Translations under genes and position numbers: made by a program
From: Fidelibacterota bacterium
Lineage (GTDB): Bacteria; Fidelibacterota; Marinisomatia; Marinisomatales; UBA1611
Assembly (NCBI GenBank): GCA_016784605.1
Contig: JADHUI010000001.1
Span: forward strand, 151,248-215,247
Length of the DNA stretch: 64,000 nt
Reading direction: 5' to 3'
The notes under the pieces: generated by a model
Told to the model about the DNA's origin: nothing
The model's database searches: none
Seen by the model: only the letters and a program-made list of their open reading frames with translations
Shown here: piece by piece, positions 53,277 through 62,781 of the stretch
Position numbering within the stretch: the first letter of the stretch is position 1
Layout: each line of letters begins with the position of its first letter

Positions 53277-54024
53277 ACATAAAATTATAATCGCCCTTGC
53301 TTTGACAGCCATAGGGTTAGCTCAATCTTTCCCCCCGCCAACGAGCCTTATAACAATCCCGACAGCGGGTTCTTTGACGCGAGGAAGTTATAGCCTTGGA
53401 ATGCGCATACAAGATGAAGGTGGTATGATTGGTACATTAGAAGCAGGTATTACTGACCGGTTCCAGTTTGGCCTTTCTTTTGGTTCGCCAAATCTCATTG
53501 GCGACGATAGTCTTAAGTGGTATCCTCGCCCGGAGGCATTATTAAAATACCAACTATTTGATGAATCAATGTCAATACCGGGTATTGCCTTTGGGGTTAA
53601 TACTCAAGGATTGGGTGATTTTGTTGATTCGTTAGATCGCTATGAAACAAAGGCATACGGCGTCTTTTTCGTAGGGAGTAAAAATTGGAAAACACCTTTT
53701 GGGAATTTTGGTTTTCATTCGGGTGTAAATTATAATTTTACCGAAAAACAAGATGATGAAGATATTAATTATTTTTTCGGACTGGATATGGAATTGAATC
53801 CGGAATTTTCTATCCTAGTTGAATATAATCCAGCATTGAATGAAAATGATATGACAACAGAAAATATGTCCATCAATAAAGGCGGTTATTTAAATGCAGC
53901 TATTCGCTGGACCTTTGTTGAGCATTTACATCTTGAAATCAATTTTAATAATTTATTATTTGATGAAGAAAAAGTAGAATATTTCAAACGGGAATTAAAA
54001 ATTACATACATCGAGTATTTCTAA
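53263..54024 (+). CDS. predicted outer-membrane beta-barrel protein
   Basis: 253 residues. Leader ends IGLA, then Gln. SLITIPTAGSLTRGSYSLGMRI, MIGTLEAGITDRFQFGLSFG and the late YLNAAIRWTFVEHLHLEINFNNL are amphipathic strands; the chain ends IEYF with terminal Phe. The opening 'PTAG-L-RGSY' phrase resembles YjbH-like barrels, but the family is not certain. It probably forms a 10-12-strand barrel. Confidence 0.68.
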   Translation: MRNIKHKIIIALALTAIGLAQSFPPPTSLITIPTAGSLTRGSYSLGMRIQDEGGMIGTLEAGITDRFQFGLSFGSPNLIGDDSLKWYPRPEALLKYQLFDESMSIPGIAFGVNTQGLGDFVDSLDRYETKAYGVFFVGSKNWKTPFGNFGFHSGVNYNFTEKQDDEDINYFFGLDMELNPEFSILVEYNPALNENDMTTENMSINKGGYLNAAIRWTFVEHLHLEINFNNLLFDEEKVEYFKRELKITYIEYF

Positions 54025-54037
54025 CCTGGAGTTTGTT

Positions 54038-54796
54038 ATGAAAAATGTTTTAACAACCATCATTTTATTATTAGCGCCTATCTTAGGTCAGTCAAACCTT
54101 GAGAAAGGAATGGGTTTTTATTTAGATCGTGCGAACGGAAGTTCAGGAATGAAAGCTCAAGCTATGCCCATTAACTCAGCCATTACTTTTTTTGAAAAAG
54201 CTCAGTCTGAATCTGAAGAAGAAGCTATGTTGGCTTTATTAAAAAGCTATTATTATAAAGGAAAATTTGTTGCATCCGGGAAAGAAGATAAAAAAACCAT
54301 TTTTCAGAAAGGGAAAGATTTAGGTGAATTAGCTATCAAAAATTATCCAAAATCTGCTGCATTACGGTATTGGTATTTAGCCAATCTTGGAAGCTGGTCT
54401 GAAGTTTATGGAATATTAACAGCCGCAAAAGAAGGTGTCTCGGATATTATGAAAGAACAAGCTGAAGCGATTATTAAATTGGATCCAAATTATTGGAATG
54501 GAGGTGGGCATTTTATGTTAGGAGCCGTCCATTTTAAATCGCCTTATATTCCATTTCTTTTGTCTTGGCCTGACAATGATGATGCCGTTTCTTTTTTAAC
54601 AATAGCTTATGAAACAGGGAAACCTACTTTTACACAAACAGTATATTTGGCAAAATCTTTGTATAAAGATAAACAAAAATCAAAAGCGATTCAGATTCTT
54701 ACAGATTTGATTCAGAAGCCATTATCAGCCGATGAGCCTGTTGAAGATTTTGAACAACAATCGTTAGCGAAGGAATTATTAAATGAGTGGAAATAA
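54038..54796 (+). CDS. TPR-like periplasmic protein, TatT-like
   Basis: 252 residues. Leader ends PILG, then Gln. The mature part is helical with TPR-like pairs: AITFFEKAQSESEEEAMLALLKSYYY (~45-70), KDLGELAIKNYPKSAALRYWYLANLG (~90-115), AEAIIKLDPNYWNGGGHFMLGAVH (~145-168) and the last TPR ILTDLIQKPLSADEP. The layout, especially the LDP-YWNGGGHFMLG segment, resembles TatT-type proteins of TPR-associated TRAP systems; no TRAP transporter genes lie nearby. A GGAG precedes the start by 8 bases. Confidence 0.7.
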   Translation: MKNVLTTIILLLAPILGQSNLEKGMGFYLDRANGSSGMKAQAMPINSAITFFEKAQSESEEEAMLALLKSYYYKGKFVASGKEDKKTIFQKGKDLGELAIKNYPKSAALRYWYLANLGSWSEVYGILTAAKEGVSDIMKEQAEAIIKLDPNYWNGGGHFMLGAVHFKSPYIPFLLSWPDNDDAVSFLTIAYETGKPTFTQTVYLAKSLYKDKQKSKAIQILTDLIQKPLSADEPVEDFEQQSLAKELLNEWK

Positions 54797-56252
54797 ATGG
54801 ATTAAACCTTTATTGCTCAGCCTTTTTATTGGTACTCTTTTTGCTCAAGAAATAACTGATGATATATCCAAAATATATTGGAATAGTTTATCGTCATCCG
54901 TAAAAATTGATGTTCCATTAGCAGATGATGAATCACTGGAAGGTGGAAGAATTCAAATTCGCTCGAGTTTTGATGGTGGAAAATCGTATCAAAATCTAGG
55001 GAAAATAGAACCCATTGATGGCGGTGATATTGATGATACAAAAGAAATATATATCCCCAGAGATAAATTTGTTTCATTAGATGGTTTTTCTGAAGGGGGC
55101 ACAGCTCAATTCATTGCAGAAATATGGGATCGAGCTGGCAATAGCATGATTGGATCAGTGAGTGACAGTACTTTAACCATTGATGAAACAATTCCAACTT
55201 TAACCGATGTATCGGTACAATCCACAAATCAAAACAACGGTGCATTGGCGATTTTAGGCGACACTCTTACATTATCCTTTTCTGTAAGTGAACCAATATT
55301 GACACCTATTATTGAAATAAATGGTGATGAATTTGATCCTATTCGGAACAATGACACATGGGTCGTTTATTATAGTTTTGAAGATGCAGATGATGGTGAA
55401 GTTTCATTTTCTATTACATTTATGGATTTTGCGAAAAATCCGGGAGAAACAATAACAAAAACAACCGATACATCTGTTATTGTATTCGATGGAACTCTAC
55501 CGGAATTGGATGATATTATTTTAAAATCAACCAATCCATTTGGGAACAATTTATCTGTTAAAGGAGATACAGCTTTTTTAACATTTTCTTCAAGCGAATC
55601 TATTCAGAATTTAACCGTATTGTTAAATAACAATACGGCAACAGACGGTTCGTCCGATGGAAAATCTTTTAAATATTATCATATTTTTACGGAATCAGAT
55701 TCTGAAGGAGTTGTCCCATTTTCTATTGATTATAGAGATATAGCTGGGAATGCAGGAGAACAAGTATCGGAAACATCGGATAATAGTGAAATTGTTTTTG
55801 ATATGACGCCACCCCAAGCTTTTAAAGTTCAAAGCGTGGGGTCAACGATTGGTAAAGGAAAAAAAGTTAAGAAAAAATCAGGGAAAAATGAACTCGAACC
55901 GTCTGGATCATTCATTGATTTTTCAAGTACGCTATTTATTGTTACCATCTCTTGCGTTGGGCTCATAATGCTTATTATGACAGCATCTTATTGGAAACTT
56001 TTTTCTAAAGCTGGGCAATCGGGATGGAAAGCGCTGATTCCATTTTTCAATTTATTTGTTTTTACAAAAGTGATTCAAAAACCAGTATGGTGGATTGTGT
56101 TTTTAATCCTGATTCCTGTGGGCCATATATTAGGATCGCACCAATTAGCAAAAGTATTTGGTAAAAAAATCTTATTTACAGTTGGTTTAATTATCCTTCC
56201 TTTTGTTTTTCTTCCCATGTTGGCATTTGGGAAAAGTGAATACGCTGAATAG
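54783..56252 (+). CDS. Ig-like exported domains fused to a C-terminal polytopic membrane domain
   Basis: 489 residues. Leader ends TLFA, then Gln. Residues ~25-355 hold about three Ig-like units, with two near repeats of 'DExIPTLxDVxxxSTNxxxNxLxxxGDTLxLxFxxSE' spacing (~135-165 and ~233-265), each ending in a TSD(N/T)SxIVFD phrase. From ~375 there are about four membrane spans with SKAGQSGWKALIPFFNLFVFTKV and PVWWIVFLILIPVGHIL, matching the DUF5684/signal-peptidase-I-like membrane domain without its catalytic Ser. So the Ig part faces the periplasm, tethered to the inner membrane. The function is unknown; the combination is uncommon. Confidence 0.72.
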   Translation: MSGNKWIKPLLLSLFIGTLFAQEITDDISKIYWNSLSSSVKIDVPLADDESLEGGRIQIRSSFDGGKSYQNLGKIEPIDGGDIDDTKEIYIPRDKFVSLDGFSEGGTAQFIAEIWDRAGNSMIGSVSDSTLTIDETIPTLTDVSVQSTNQNNGALAILGDTLTLSFSVSEPILTPIIEINGDEFDPIRNNDTWVVYYSFEDADDGEVSFSITFMDFAKNPGETITKTTDTSVIVFDGTLPELDDIILKSTNPFGNNLSVKGDTAFLTFSSSESIQNLTVLLNNNTATDGSSDGKSFKYYHIFTESDSEGVVPFSIDYRDIAGNAGEQVSETSDNSEIVFDMTPPQAFKVQSVGSTIGKGKKVKKKSGKNELEPSGSFIDFSSTLFIVTISCVGLIMLIMTASYWKLFSKAGQSGWKALIPFFNLFVFTKVIQKPVWWIVFLILIPVGHILGSHQLAKVFGKKILFTVGLIILPFVFLPMLAFGKSEYAE

Positions 56253-56254
56253 AT

Positions 56255-56794
56255 TTGTCTGATTTAAAAGAAACAAGCCTTTCGTCAGAGAATGTTTATC
56301 AAGGAAATTTTCTGGATGTTCGTAAAGATATTGTTCAACTACCAAACGGAAAAACAAGCACGCGAGAATGGATCAATCATCCCGGTGCTGTTTGTATTAT
56401 TCCTATTCTTCCCGATGGGAAATTAGCCATCATTCGTCAATACCGATATCCGATTCAAAAAGAAATGATTGAACTTCCGGCTGGGAAGTTAGATTCTGGC
56501 GAAAAACCGGAAGTGTGTGCTCATCGAGAATGTGAAGAAGAAATTGGATATAAACCGGAAAAATTAACATTTCTAACCCATATTCATCCTGCAATTGGAT
56601 TTGCAAATGAAGTGATGTGGCTTTTCCTCGCGGAAAATTTAATAGAATCGCAATCAAATTGTGATGAGGATGAATTTATTGAATTAATGCCAACCGCCAT
56701 TCAAGATGCAATAGAAATGGTGTGGAATGGCGCCATAACGGATGTAAAAACAGTTATTGGTATTTTATGGGCCGAACGATTATTTAAGAAATAA
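56255..56794 (+). CDS. Nudix hydrolase, ADP-ribose pyrophosphatase-like
   Basis: 179 residues from a TTG two bases after the preceding stop. The Nudix box is complete: GKLDSGEKPEVCAHRECEE then EIGY (~residues 77-100). Upstream, WINHPGAVCIIPIL and IRQYRYPIQKEMIELPAG, and downstream the FANEVMWLFLAENL segment, match the ADP-ribose/NudF-like subgroup. It hydrolyses nucleoside diphosphate derivatives such as ADP-ribose to AMP and ribose-5-P. It is cytoplasmic and the last gene of the long run. Its 3' end overlaps the convergent esterase gene by 15 bp. Confidence 0.9.
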   Translation: MSDLKETSLSSENVYQGNFLDVRKDIVQLPNGKTSTREWINHPGAVCIIPILPDGKLAIIRQYRYPIQKEMIELPAGKLDSGEKPEVCAHRECEEEIGYKPEKLTFLTHIHPAIGFANEVMWLFLAENLIESQSNCDEDEFIELMPTAIQDAIEMVWNGAITDVKTVIGILWAERLFKK

Positions 56795-58243
56795 TACCTT
56801 TTTATAATCTACTCTATTATTTGATTTTAATTGAATATAATAGACTCCGCTAGAGTATTGAGAAGCATTCCATTGTATTACGTGTTTACCCGGATTCATT
56901 TTCTTATTCACCACCGTTTCAACCAATCGGCCGGTTATATCGTATATGTGTAGAGATGTGGCCCCACTTTCAATGGGATTTCCAACATGCCACGTCTCTA
57001 CTAAATCAATCTGTATCGTTGTCGTTGGGTTAAAGGGATTTGGAAAAATAGAATTAATAGAAATGTGGTTGGGTGCTTTTATTCTTTTTTTTTGGATGTC
57101 GACCGTTCCTCGGGGATAAAACAATGTTAAAATATTGTCCGTGTGCGCACGCCAACTTCCCCAACTATGCCCTTCATGATATTCCCGTGTTTCAATACTA
57201 TATCCTTTATCTTGAAGGACGCTCAATAAAGCAATATTTGTTTCAAGAATCGTTTGTTCGTAGGTGCCCCAATCGAGATAAAATTGTGTTCCTACATTTG
57301 GATTGGATGATACAAGCGATTGAATCTCTTCTGGAAAATATCCGGAATGACTTCCACATAACCCAAAGATATTTGGATAAAGATGAGAAATATAAACGGA
57401 AATTAATCCACCCAAAGATGCGCCCATAATACCCCAATGGTTAGAGCCATCCAATGTTCTATAATTTTCTTGAATATGGGGTACAATTTCTGATACAACA
57501 CATTGGGCGTAATCGGGGTTCATAAAGTATTCTTCATTGCGATTAACCGGATTTACAAATACAACAACCATATCATCGATTGTTTCTTCAGAAATTAAAT
57601 AATCTAAAATATGATCCATTTTCCCCAGATTTAGATATTCACCACCATCATTTACAATCATGACCGGGAAATGTCGATTCGGGAAATCCTCATAATTCGG
57701 CGGAGTATAAACATAAATGGTTCGGCTATTATTTAAAATAGTACTCTGGAAAGTAAAAGATTCAACCTGTCCATGAGGAATGGATCCATTATATTGTATT
57801 TCAATTGGTTGAATGTATTCTTCCATTGCCAATTCTGAATTTGGGCCGTAACCACCGGAACACGTATTTGGGTTAAGGGGATCTAAAATCCATTGAGACA
57901 TATTGCGTACAAATTTATAATCAAGTCGAGCATCTGTTTCAAACTGCATTGTAAGATATAAGAAATCTGTTCCTTCAACACGGTCCATTATATGTTCATT
58001 CGGTTCCCAACCGTTGAAATCTCCAGGTACATGAATAGTGGAGGCGTCACCAAAATAAATAAAATGAGCTAATGAATCTTCAATTAAGGGAAAAGAATGA
58101 CCCGCATTCATAAAGCTATCCACTAAAGCAGGACGAGCATTTATATCTGATTGTTCTAATTGGGATAGGAAATCATTGAAAGATTGCCCTCTTACAAAAG
58201 TAAAGGCGCAAAAAACTAAAATGATGTATGTTGTTTTATTCAA
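56780..58243 (-). CDS. secreted alpha/beta-hydrolase esterase (Fes/IroE-like) with T9SS domain
   Basis: 487 residues. Leader ends FVRG, then Gln. Residues ~50-140 form an early-set/CBM48-like module (IHVPGDFNGWEPNEHIM). The esterase domain (~160-380) has IYVYTPPNYEDFP, FPVMIVNDGGEYL, the nucleophile elbow GASLGG (~270) and a late GHSWGSWRAH for the catalytic His. This is the putative-esterase family, including enterochelin-type and feruloyl esterases. A sorting domain follows (IFPNPFNPTTTI, YSSGVYYIQL). It is thus a surface-exported hydrolase of unknown ester. Its stop codon overlaps the Nudix gene, and its start overlaps the stop of the upstream cytochrome gene by 4 bp. Confidence 0.88.
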   Translation of the reverse strand: MNKTTYIILVFCAFTFVRGQSFNDFLSQLEQSDINARPALVDSFMNAGHSFPLIEDSLAHFIYFGDASTIHVPGDFNGWEPNEHIMDRVEGTDFLYLTMQFETDARLDYKFVRNMSQWILDPLNPNTCSGGYGPNSELAMEEYIQPIEIQYNGSIPHGQVESFTFQSTILNNSRTIYVYTPPNYEDFPNRHFPVMIVNDGGEYLNLGKMDHILDYLISEETIDDMVVVFVNPVNRNEEYFMNPDYAQCVVSEIVPHIQENYRTLDGSNHWGIMGASLGGLISVYISHLYPNIFGLCGSHSGYFPEEIQSLVSSNPNVGTQFYLDWGTYEQTILETNIALLSVLQDKGYSIETREYHEGHSWGSWRAHTDNILTLFYPRGTVDIQKKRIKAPNHISINSIFPNPFNPTTTIQIDLVETWHVGNPIESGATSLHIYDITGRLVETVVNKKMNPGKHVIQWNASQYSSGVYYIQLKSNNRVDYKKVLFLK

Positions 58244-60231
58244 TCTTTAGAGCTGATTTTATGTCTCCTAATATACTCAGCAGCTTGAAAACTACAGTCG
58301 GATAATTTCAAATCACCCTTTTTGTAATTATCTATTTCATTCATTATAGATTTATAATCATCCGCATGTTTTTCTTTGTATTCATCTATGCTCATTTTCC
58401 CGTGAATCCACGTGAGAGCCATTGGATATTCTTTAGGGTGATAAAGAACAAAAAAGAAATGCCAAATTAAAATGGCTAATGTGGCAAGCCATGCTTCATA
58501 ATAATGTAATGCTTCCGAAACTTTGATTAACCACGGCGGAGAAAATTGTCCAAAGAAAATAGGGAACCATAAAATAATTCCTGTGGAAACCATAACAATA
58601 GTTCCCCAAATGAGCGCCCAATATTCCACTTTTTCAGCATAATCAAATCGAGAAAATTCAGGTTTTTCTGATCCTTTGAATAAATAATAACGGATATTTT
58701 TAAACAAGGAAACAAAATCATTTTTATTGGGAAAAAAGGACACAATAAACTGATTCCCAGCTTTTGTTAATAATAGTTCTCCCATATGCCAAATTGATAA
58801 TAATATCATCAGAACAGCTGCAATGCGATGAGTGAGCGCTCGCACAGCTTCAGTCATACCTATTTTACCTAATAGAATAACCCAACTTTGATCTTGATAT
58901 TTTAAGGCAAACCCGGTAATCACGAGCGTAAAGAAAGAAATGATTAATATAAAATGCTGATTAACTTGAGATTTAGTATATCTCTGAATATAGTCATGTT
59001 TTTGTTCTCTTCGGTATTTCCCTACTATATGACCAACAAAAATGATACCATTATGGATCAACATTCCACCAATCGTAATGCCGATTAAAAAATAATAAAT
59101 AATTTTAACATAATATTCAGCAGGACGTTCCGCAATCATGACAGATTTATGCGTATAAGATTGTGCGAATCCATCCGACGAATTTGGGTGACATTTTTCA
59201 CACGTATCTTTTAATTGCGTTGGGTGAATAGATGATTGAACCATATCCGATGATAAAATTGCGTGAGCATTATGGCAATCAAAGCAGGTGGCTGCGGAAG
59301 TGTCTCCTTTTAATACAGCAAGTCCATGGTAACTATCTTGATAGGAAGAAACTTTGCCTTCTGATAATCCATATTTTGCTATCAGTTTTTCATTGGTATG
59401 ACAACGTGAACACGTTTTTTCAGCTGAAGCTCTTTTCGTTAAAGGAGAATCTTTATGGCTAGATCCGACAATTTCATGTTCGCCATGACAATCCACACAA
59501 GCGGGAGATTCTCGCTCACCTCGGGCAAGTGCTTCCCAGTGAACACTGGATTTGTATTCTTGGTAAATATCTGTATGACATTCACCGCACGTTTCTGCAA
59601 TATTTGAATGGCCTATGGATGAAGTTGGGTCTGTCCCCTTTTGAATATCATGATATTTATGACAATCATTACAGGTGGCTGCTTCTGTATTTCCCTTGGC
59701 TAACTCAATCGCGTGGAAACTTTTTGAAAAAAGCTCAACAGGATGGAGATTGGGAATATTATACTTTTCAACTAATTCTGGTTTTGCATGGCATTCACCA
59801 CATGTTTCTGCAAGATTGAGTGGATACGTTTTTGAATCTTCATCATCCGACGGAAGTATATTATGTCCCCCATGGCATTTCCAACAATGGGCTGCTTCTT
59901 TTTCAGAATCGGGAGCATATAGCGACACTCCATGAACACTTTCTTCCCACTCTTCTCGTGAATCTTCGTGACATTCGCTACAGTCATCACATACATCTCT
60001 AAATTGCTCTCCACCTTCTTCGCCGTGTTCAATGCCTGTTCCCATCACAAGTGTATGGCAATCACCGCAGGACAAATCTTCGTGGACAGATAAATCTAAA
60101 GAAATATCATCATGACAATCTTCACACGTTTCATCATCAAGTGGCGTATTTCCAATTAGGAAGGATAAATGGGCAAAAAGAAGTATCCAAACAAAGCGTT
60201 GAACTGAAAGTAGCAATTGCTTTTTTAGCAT
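58240..60231 (-). CDS. membrane multiheme cytochrome: 11 c-type hemes plus b-type membrane domain
   Basis: 663 residues from the ATG at 60231, preceded by AAAAGGTG at a good distance; a longer frame adds 40 residues without a leader. The exported N-terminal ~380 residues hold 11 CxxCH motifs (CEDCH, CGDCH, CSECH, CWKCH, CGECH, CNDCH, CGECH, CVDCH, CSRCH, CFDCH, CEKCH); the third is within CDDCSECH. The C-terminal ~260 residues have about five spans with His residues placed as in FdnI/HydC-type diheme cytochrome b (NQHFILII, LTHRIAAV, IWHMGELL, ALHYYEAW, IWHFFFV). This resembles CbcL-like quinol-oxidising fusions of Geobacter. It should pass electrons from the quinone pool to periplasmic hemes. 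The gene lies 26 bp after the 17-heme paralogue. Confidence 0.88.
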   Translation of the reverse strand: MLKKQLLLSVQRFVWILLFAHLSFLIGNTPLDDETCEDCHDDISLDLSVHEDLSCGDCHTLVMGTGIEHGEEGGEQFRDVCDDCSECHEDSREEWEESVHGVSLYAPDSEKEAAHCWKCHGGHNILPSDDEDSKTYPLNLAETCGECHAKPELVEKYNIPNLHPVELFSKSFHAIELAKGNTEAATCNDCHKYHDIQKGTDPTSSIGHSNIAETCGECHTDIYQEYKSSVHWEALARGERESPACVDCHGEHEIVGSSHKDSPLTKRASAEKTCSRCHTNEKLIAKYGLSEGKVSSYQDSYHGLAVLKGDTSAATCFDCHNAHAILSSDMVQSSIHPTQLKDTCEKCHPNSSDGFAQSYTHKSVMIAERPAEYYVKIIYYFLIGITIGGMLIHNGIIFVGHIVGKYRREQKHDYIQRYTKSQVNQHFILIISFFTLVITGFALKYQDQSWVILLGKIGMTEAVRALTHRIAAVLMILLSIWHMGELLLTKAGNQFIVSFFPNKNDFVSLFKNIRYYLFKGSEKPEFSRFDYAEKVEYWALIWGTIVMVSTGIILWFPIFFGQFSPPWLIKVSEALHYYEAWLATLAILIWHFFFVLYHPKEYPMALTWIHGKMSIDEYKEKHADDYKSIMNEIDNYKKGDLKLSDCSFQAAEYIRRHKISSKD

Positions 60232-60257
60232 AGCGGCACCTTTTATCTTATCTAGTT

Positions 60258-62750
60258 CTAGGCGAAAGTTCCTAAAAGGATAAGGACTAATAAGAACAAT
60301 CCGAAAAACAGAAATAGAGTTCCAATAATAAGTAACCCTTTTTTCTGCCAAAGTTTGAGAGGATGAACGAGCCTTTTATGATACTCATCATCCTTTAATG
60401 CATCTTTTTCTAAAGAACGCTCATGGGCAAATCTTTCCTCTGAAACGCGCCCTGTGAAAATAGCTTCATCCATGGGGAATGCATCTGGGCGAAGATGTGT
60501 ATTAAAGAAATGCACTGTAAAAATAAAGGCAGTTGCAAGCAATGCTTCTTCAGAATGAATAATATGAGCTGCATTAATCACCCATCCAGGTAAAAAGCGG
60601 GAAAACACTTCAGGAAACCATAATAAAATGCCAGAAGCACCAATGATAATCATTCCCCAAAAAACGGCAAAATAATCAAATTTTTCCCAGTATGTCCATC
60701 GCCCAAATGCGGGAGGATTCTTTTTTGCCCCAATGAAATAGGCAATATGATTAAAGAAATCTTTTACATCTTGCATGTTTGGCACCAAACTATCCGGTCC
60801 CCAAAATAATCCTTTTCTTTGTTTTAAGAGCGCTTCATAAAAGAGTATCCCGAGATGAACCCCCATTACAACAAAGAGCGTCACGGCTGCTACTCGATGC
60901 ATAATCGCAGCAGCTTGAAAACCGACAATGTTATGAACAAACCAATTGGCTAATTCCGAATGAGCATATTTTAAGGGTAGGCCCGTACCGGCTAATACTA
61001 AGAAACCACCCGCCATAAAGAAGTGCATTACCCGTTGAGTCATGGTAAATCGTTGATATCGCATAGGTGATTTAACAGGTTTTTTAACTTCACCTTCATT
61101 AAACCGAATAATTAATAATCGTATAAGCCATAATAATGTATGTCCGCCAAATACCGTAAGCGTTACACCGAGGAGCCATACCATAAATGTGTGAATCCAT
61201 TTTAATACAACATTTTGCTCTTTGGTGTGTGGCGTATAGTGTTGTAAATATTTTACAAAATTCATATTAACATTTTCATGGCATTGGGCACACGTTTCGA
61301 TAATGCGTTCTTGACCCACAGAAGATTCTGCGTGATCGCTGGAAAGGATAGAATGATTATCGTGACATGAGATACATGTTGCAAATTCTTCTCCAATATA
61401 ACCCAATTGATACATTTGCCCGTGATAAGATGTTTGATACCCATCCACCACTTCAGGATTTAATTGAAACTTTAAAGTCATATCCCGATCGCCGTGGCAT
61501 TCGCTACATAAAGAAACAACAGATTGACCTACAAATGTTTCATCTGATTTTTGAATTCTATTGTCATCGTGGCAAGAGATACAGGTGGGTGCTTCTTCAT
61601 GCCCTTTTGACCATGCAATAAAATGAGAAGATTTTTCGTATTCTAATTGTTCTTTTTCGTGGCAATCTCCACATGATTTTTCAAGGGATGTTAATTGATT
61701 ATGGTCAACAGCCATAAAATGATAATCATGGCAAGACCCGCAATTCGCTTCCCCTGTTTGTTCAATTTTTTCTATTTCTTTTCGATGAATTCCGCCGTGA
61801 GCGTCATTTTCTCCTGTGATTAAATTCCCTGTATGACACCGAATACAAACATCTCCCAATTTTACATTAAAGACAGAAGAAACAGTGTTTCCACCCATTT
61901 CAGTTTCATGTCCAGTATGACAAACAACACACGTTTCTAATCTGGGGTCATCATTTATTTCCGGACGATGGATAGACGCTTCATAACCCAAATGGCATTC
62001 TGTGCAAACCATATCCAATTTGGCCACACTCACCTTGCTTTGAGAATTTCTCGGCGAAAGAACTTGATGTTTAGCGTGGCAATCAGAGCAAATGGGCGCA
62101 TCCATATTGCCGGATTTCACCTGCTTATAGTGGCCACTTTGCGTATAATTCTCAACCTGATCTTTATGGCATTCACTGCAAGATTCGGTCACATGAATTT
62201 TCCAATCCGATTCTGCAAAAGACCCTTTTTCATGTTTAAAATGAGGGTCGTGGCAAGATACACACGTAACTTCAGCTTCTTCATCTTCGGCGTTCCAGTG
62301 GGCCGAATGGAGAAATTCATCTAATACATCTTGATGGCATACACCGCAAACTTTCCGCGGTTGTCCCTTCCATGAGATTTTATGTTTTCCGTGGCAATCT
62401 GCGCAAGTAGGAATGGATGTATAACCTTTATCAATGAGTGGTTGAAAAAAGCCATCCACAAAGGCATCTTGAGCATCTTCGTGGCACGAGCCACAATCGG
62501 GAAGTTCTAATCGTGGGGCATGAGGAAATTCATCAATGCCATCCATATCAGTATGACACTCAATACAGTCAAACCCTTCGTGTGGCGTTCCTTCAAAATC
62601 ATCTTCGGTAACGGTTAAAGAATGGGTGACGCCATACCGAACCACTTCCATTTCGTCATCTTCATGACAATCAATGCATGTATCATTATCTTGAGAAAAT
62701 AATAAAGGAGTTAAAAGGGTGAATAGAAGCCAAAGAAAATATTTTCTCAT
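60258..62750 (-). CDS. membrane multiheme cytochrome: 17 c-type hemes plus b-type membrane domain
   Basis: 830 residues. Leader ends PLLFS, then Gln. Residues ~20-505 carry 17 CxxCH motifs, from CIDCH to CAQCH, with many extra His (GKHKIS, DPHFKH, DYHFMAVDH) that can serve as distal ligands. From ~520 there are about six spans: an added N-terminal span (MVWLLGVTLTVFGGHTLLW) and a b-type domain with VMHFFMAGG, IMHRVAAV, GVHLGILF, IIHSEEALL and VHFFNTH, as in FdnI-like diheme cytochromes. It is a larger paralogue of the downstream 11-heme protein. The two could be alternative quinol dehydrogenases or successive parts of one electron path. Confidence 0.9.
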   Translation of the reverse strand: MRKYFLWLLFTLLTPLLFSQDNDTCIDCHEDDEMEVVRYGVTHSLTVTEDDFEGTPHEGFDCIECHTDMDGIDEFPHAPRLELPDCGSCHEDAQDAFVDGFFQPLIDKGYTSIPTCADCHGKHKISWKGQPRKVCGVCHQDVLDEFLHSAHWNAEDEEAEVTCVSCHDPHFKHEKGSFAESDWKIHVTESCSECHKDQVENYTQSGHYKQVKSGNMDAPICSDCHAKHQVLSPRNSQSKVSVAKLDMVCTECHLGYEASIHRPEINDDPRLETCVVCHTGHETEMGGNTVSSVFNVKLGDVCIRCHTGNLITGENDAHGGIHRKEIEKIEQTGEANCGSCHDYHFMAVDHNQLTSLEKSCGDCHEKEQLEYEKSSHFIAWSKGHEEAPTCISCHDDNRIQKSDETFVGQSVVSLCSECHGDRDMTLKFQLNPEVVDGYQTSYHGQMYQLGYIGEEFATCISCHDNHSILSSDHAESSVGQERIIETCAQCHENVNMNFVKYLQHYTPHTKEQNVVLKWIHTFMVWLLGVTLTVFGGHTLLWLIRLLIIRFNEGEVKKPVKSPMRYQRFTMTQRVMHFFMAGGFLVLAGTGLPLKYAHSELANWFVHNIVGFQAAAIMHRVAAVTLFVVMGVHLGILFYEALLKQRKGLFWGPDSLVPNMQDVKDFFNHIAYFIGAKKNPPAFGRWTYWEKFDYFAVFWGMIIIGASGILLWFPEVFSRFLPGWVINAAHIIHSEEALLATAFIFTVHFFNTHLRPDAFPMDEAIFTGRVSEERFAHERSLEKDALKDDEYHKRLVHPLKLWQKKGLLIIGTLFLFFGLFLLVLILLGTFA

Positions 62751-62781
62751 GAGTTGATTACCTTAAAGGGATTTTATTTTG

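Noticed and set aside
60232..60351. 40-residue extension of the 11-heme cytochrome
   Set aside because: No leader, and it overlaps the 3' end of the 17-heme gene; AAAAGGTG supports the ATG at 60231.
59232..62324. Frames opposite the cytochrome genes
   Set aside because: They arise from the regular Cys-His codons of the heme motifs on the other strand; no independent support.
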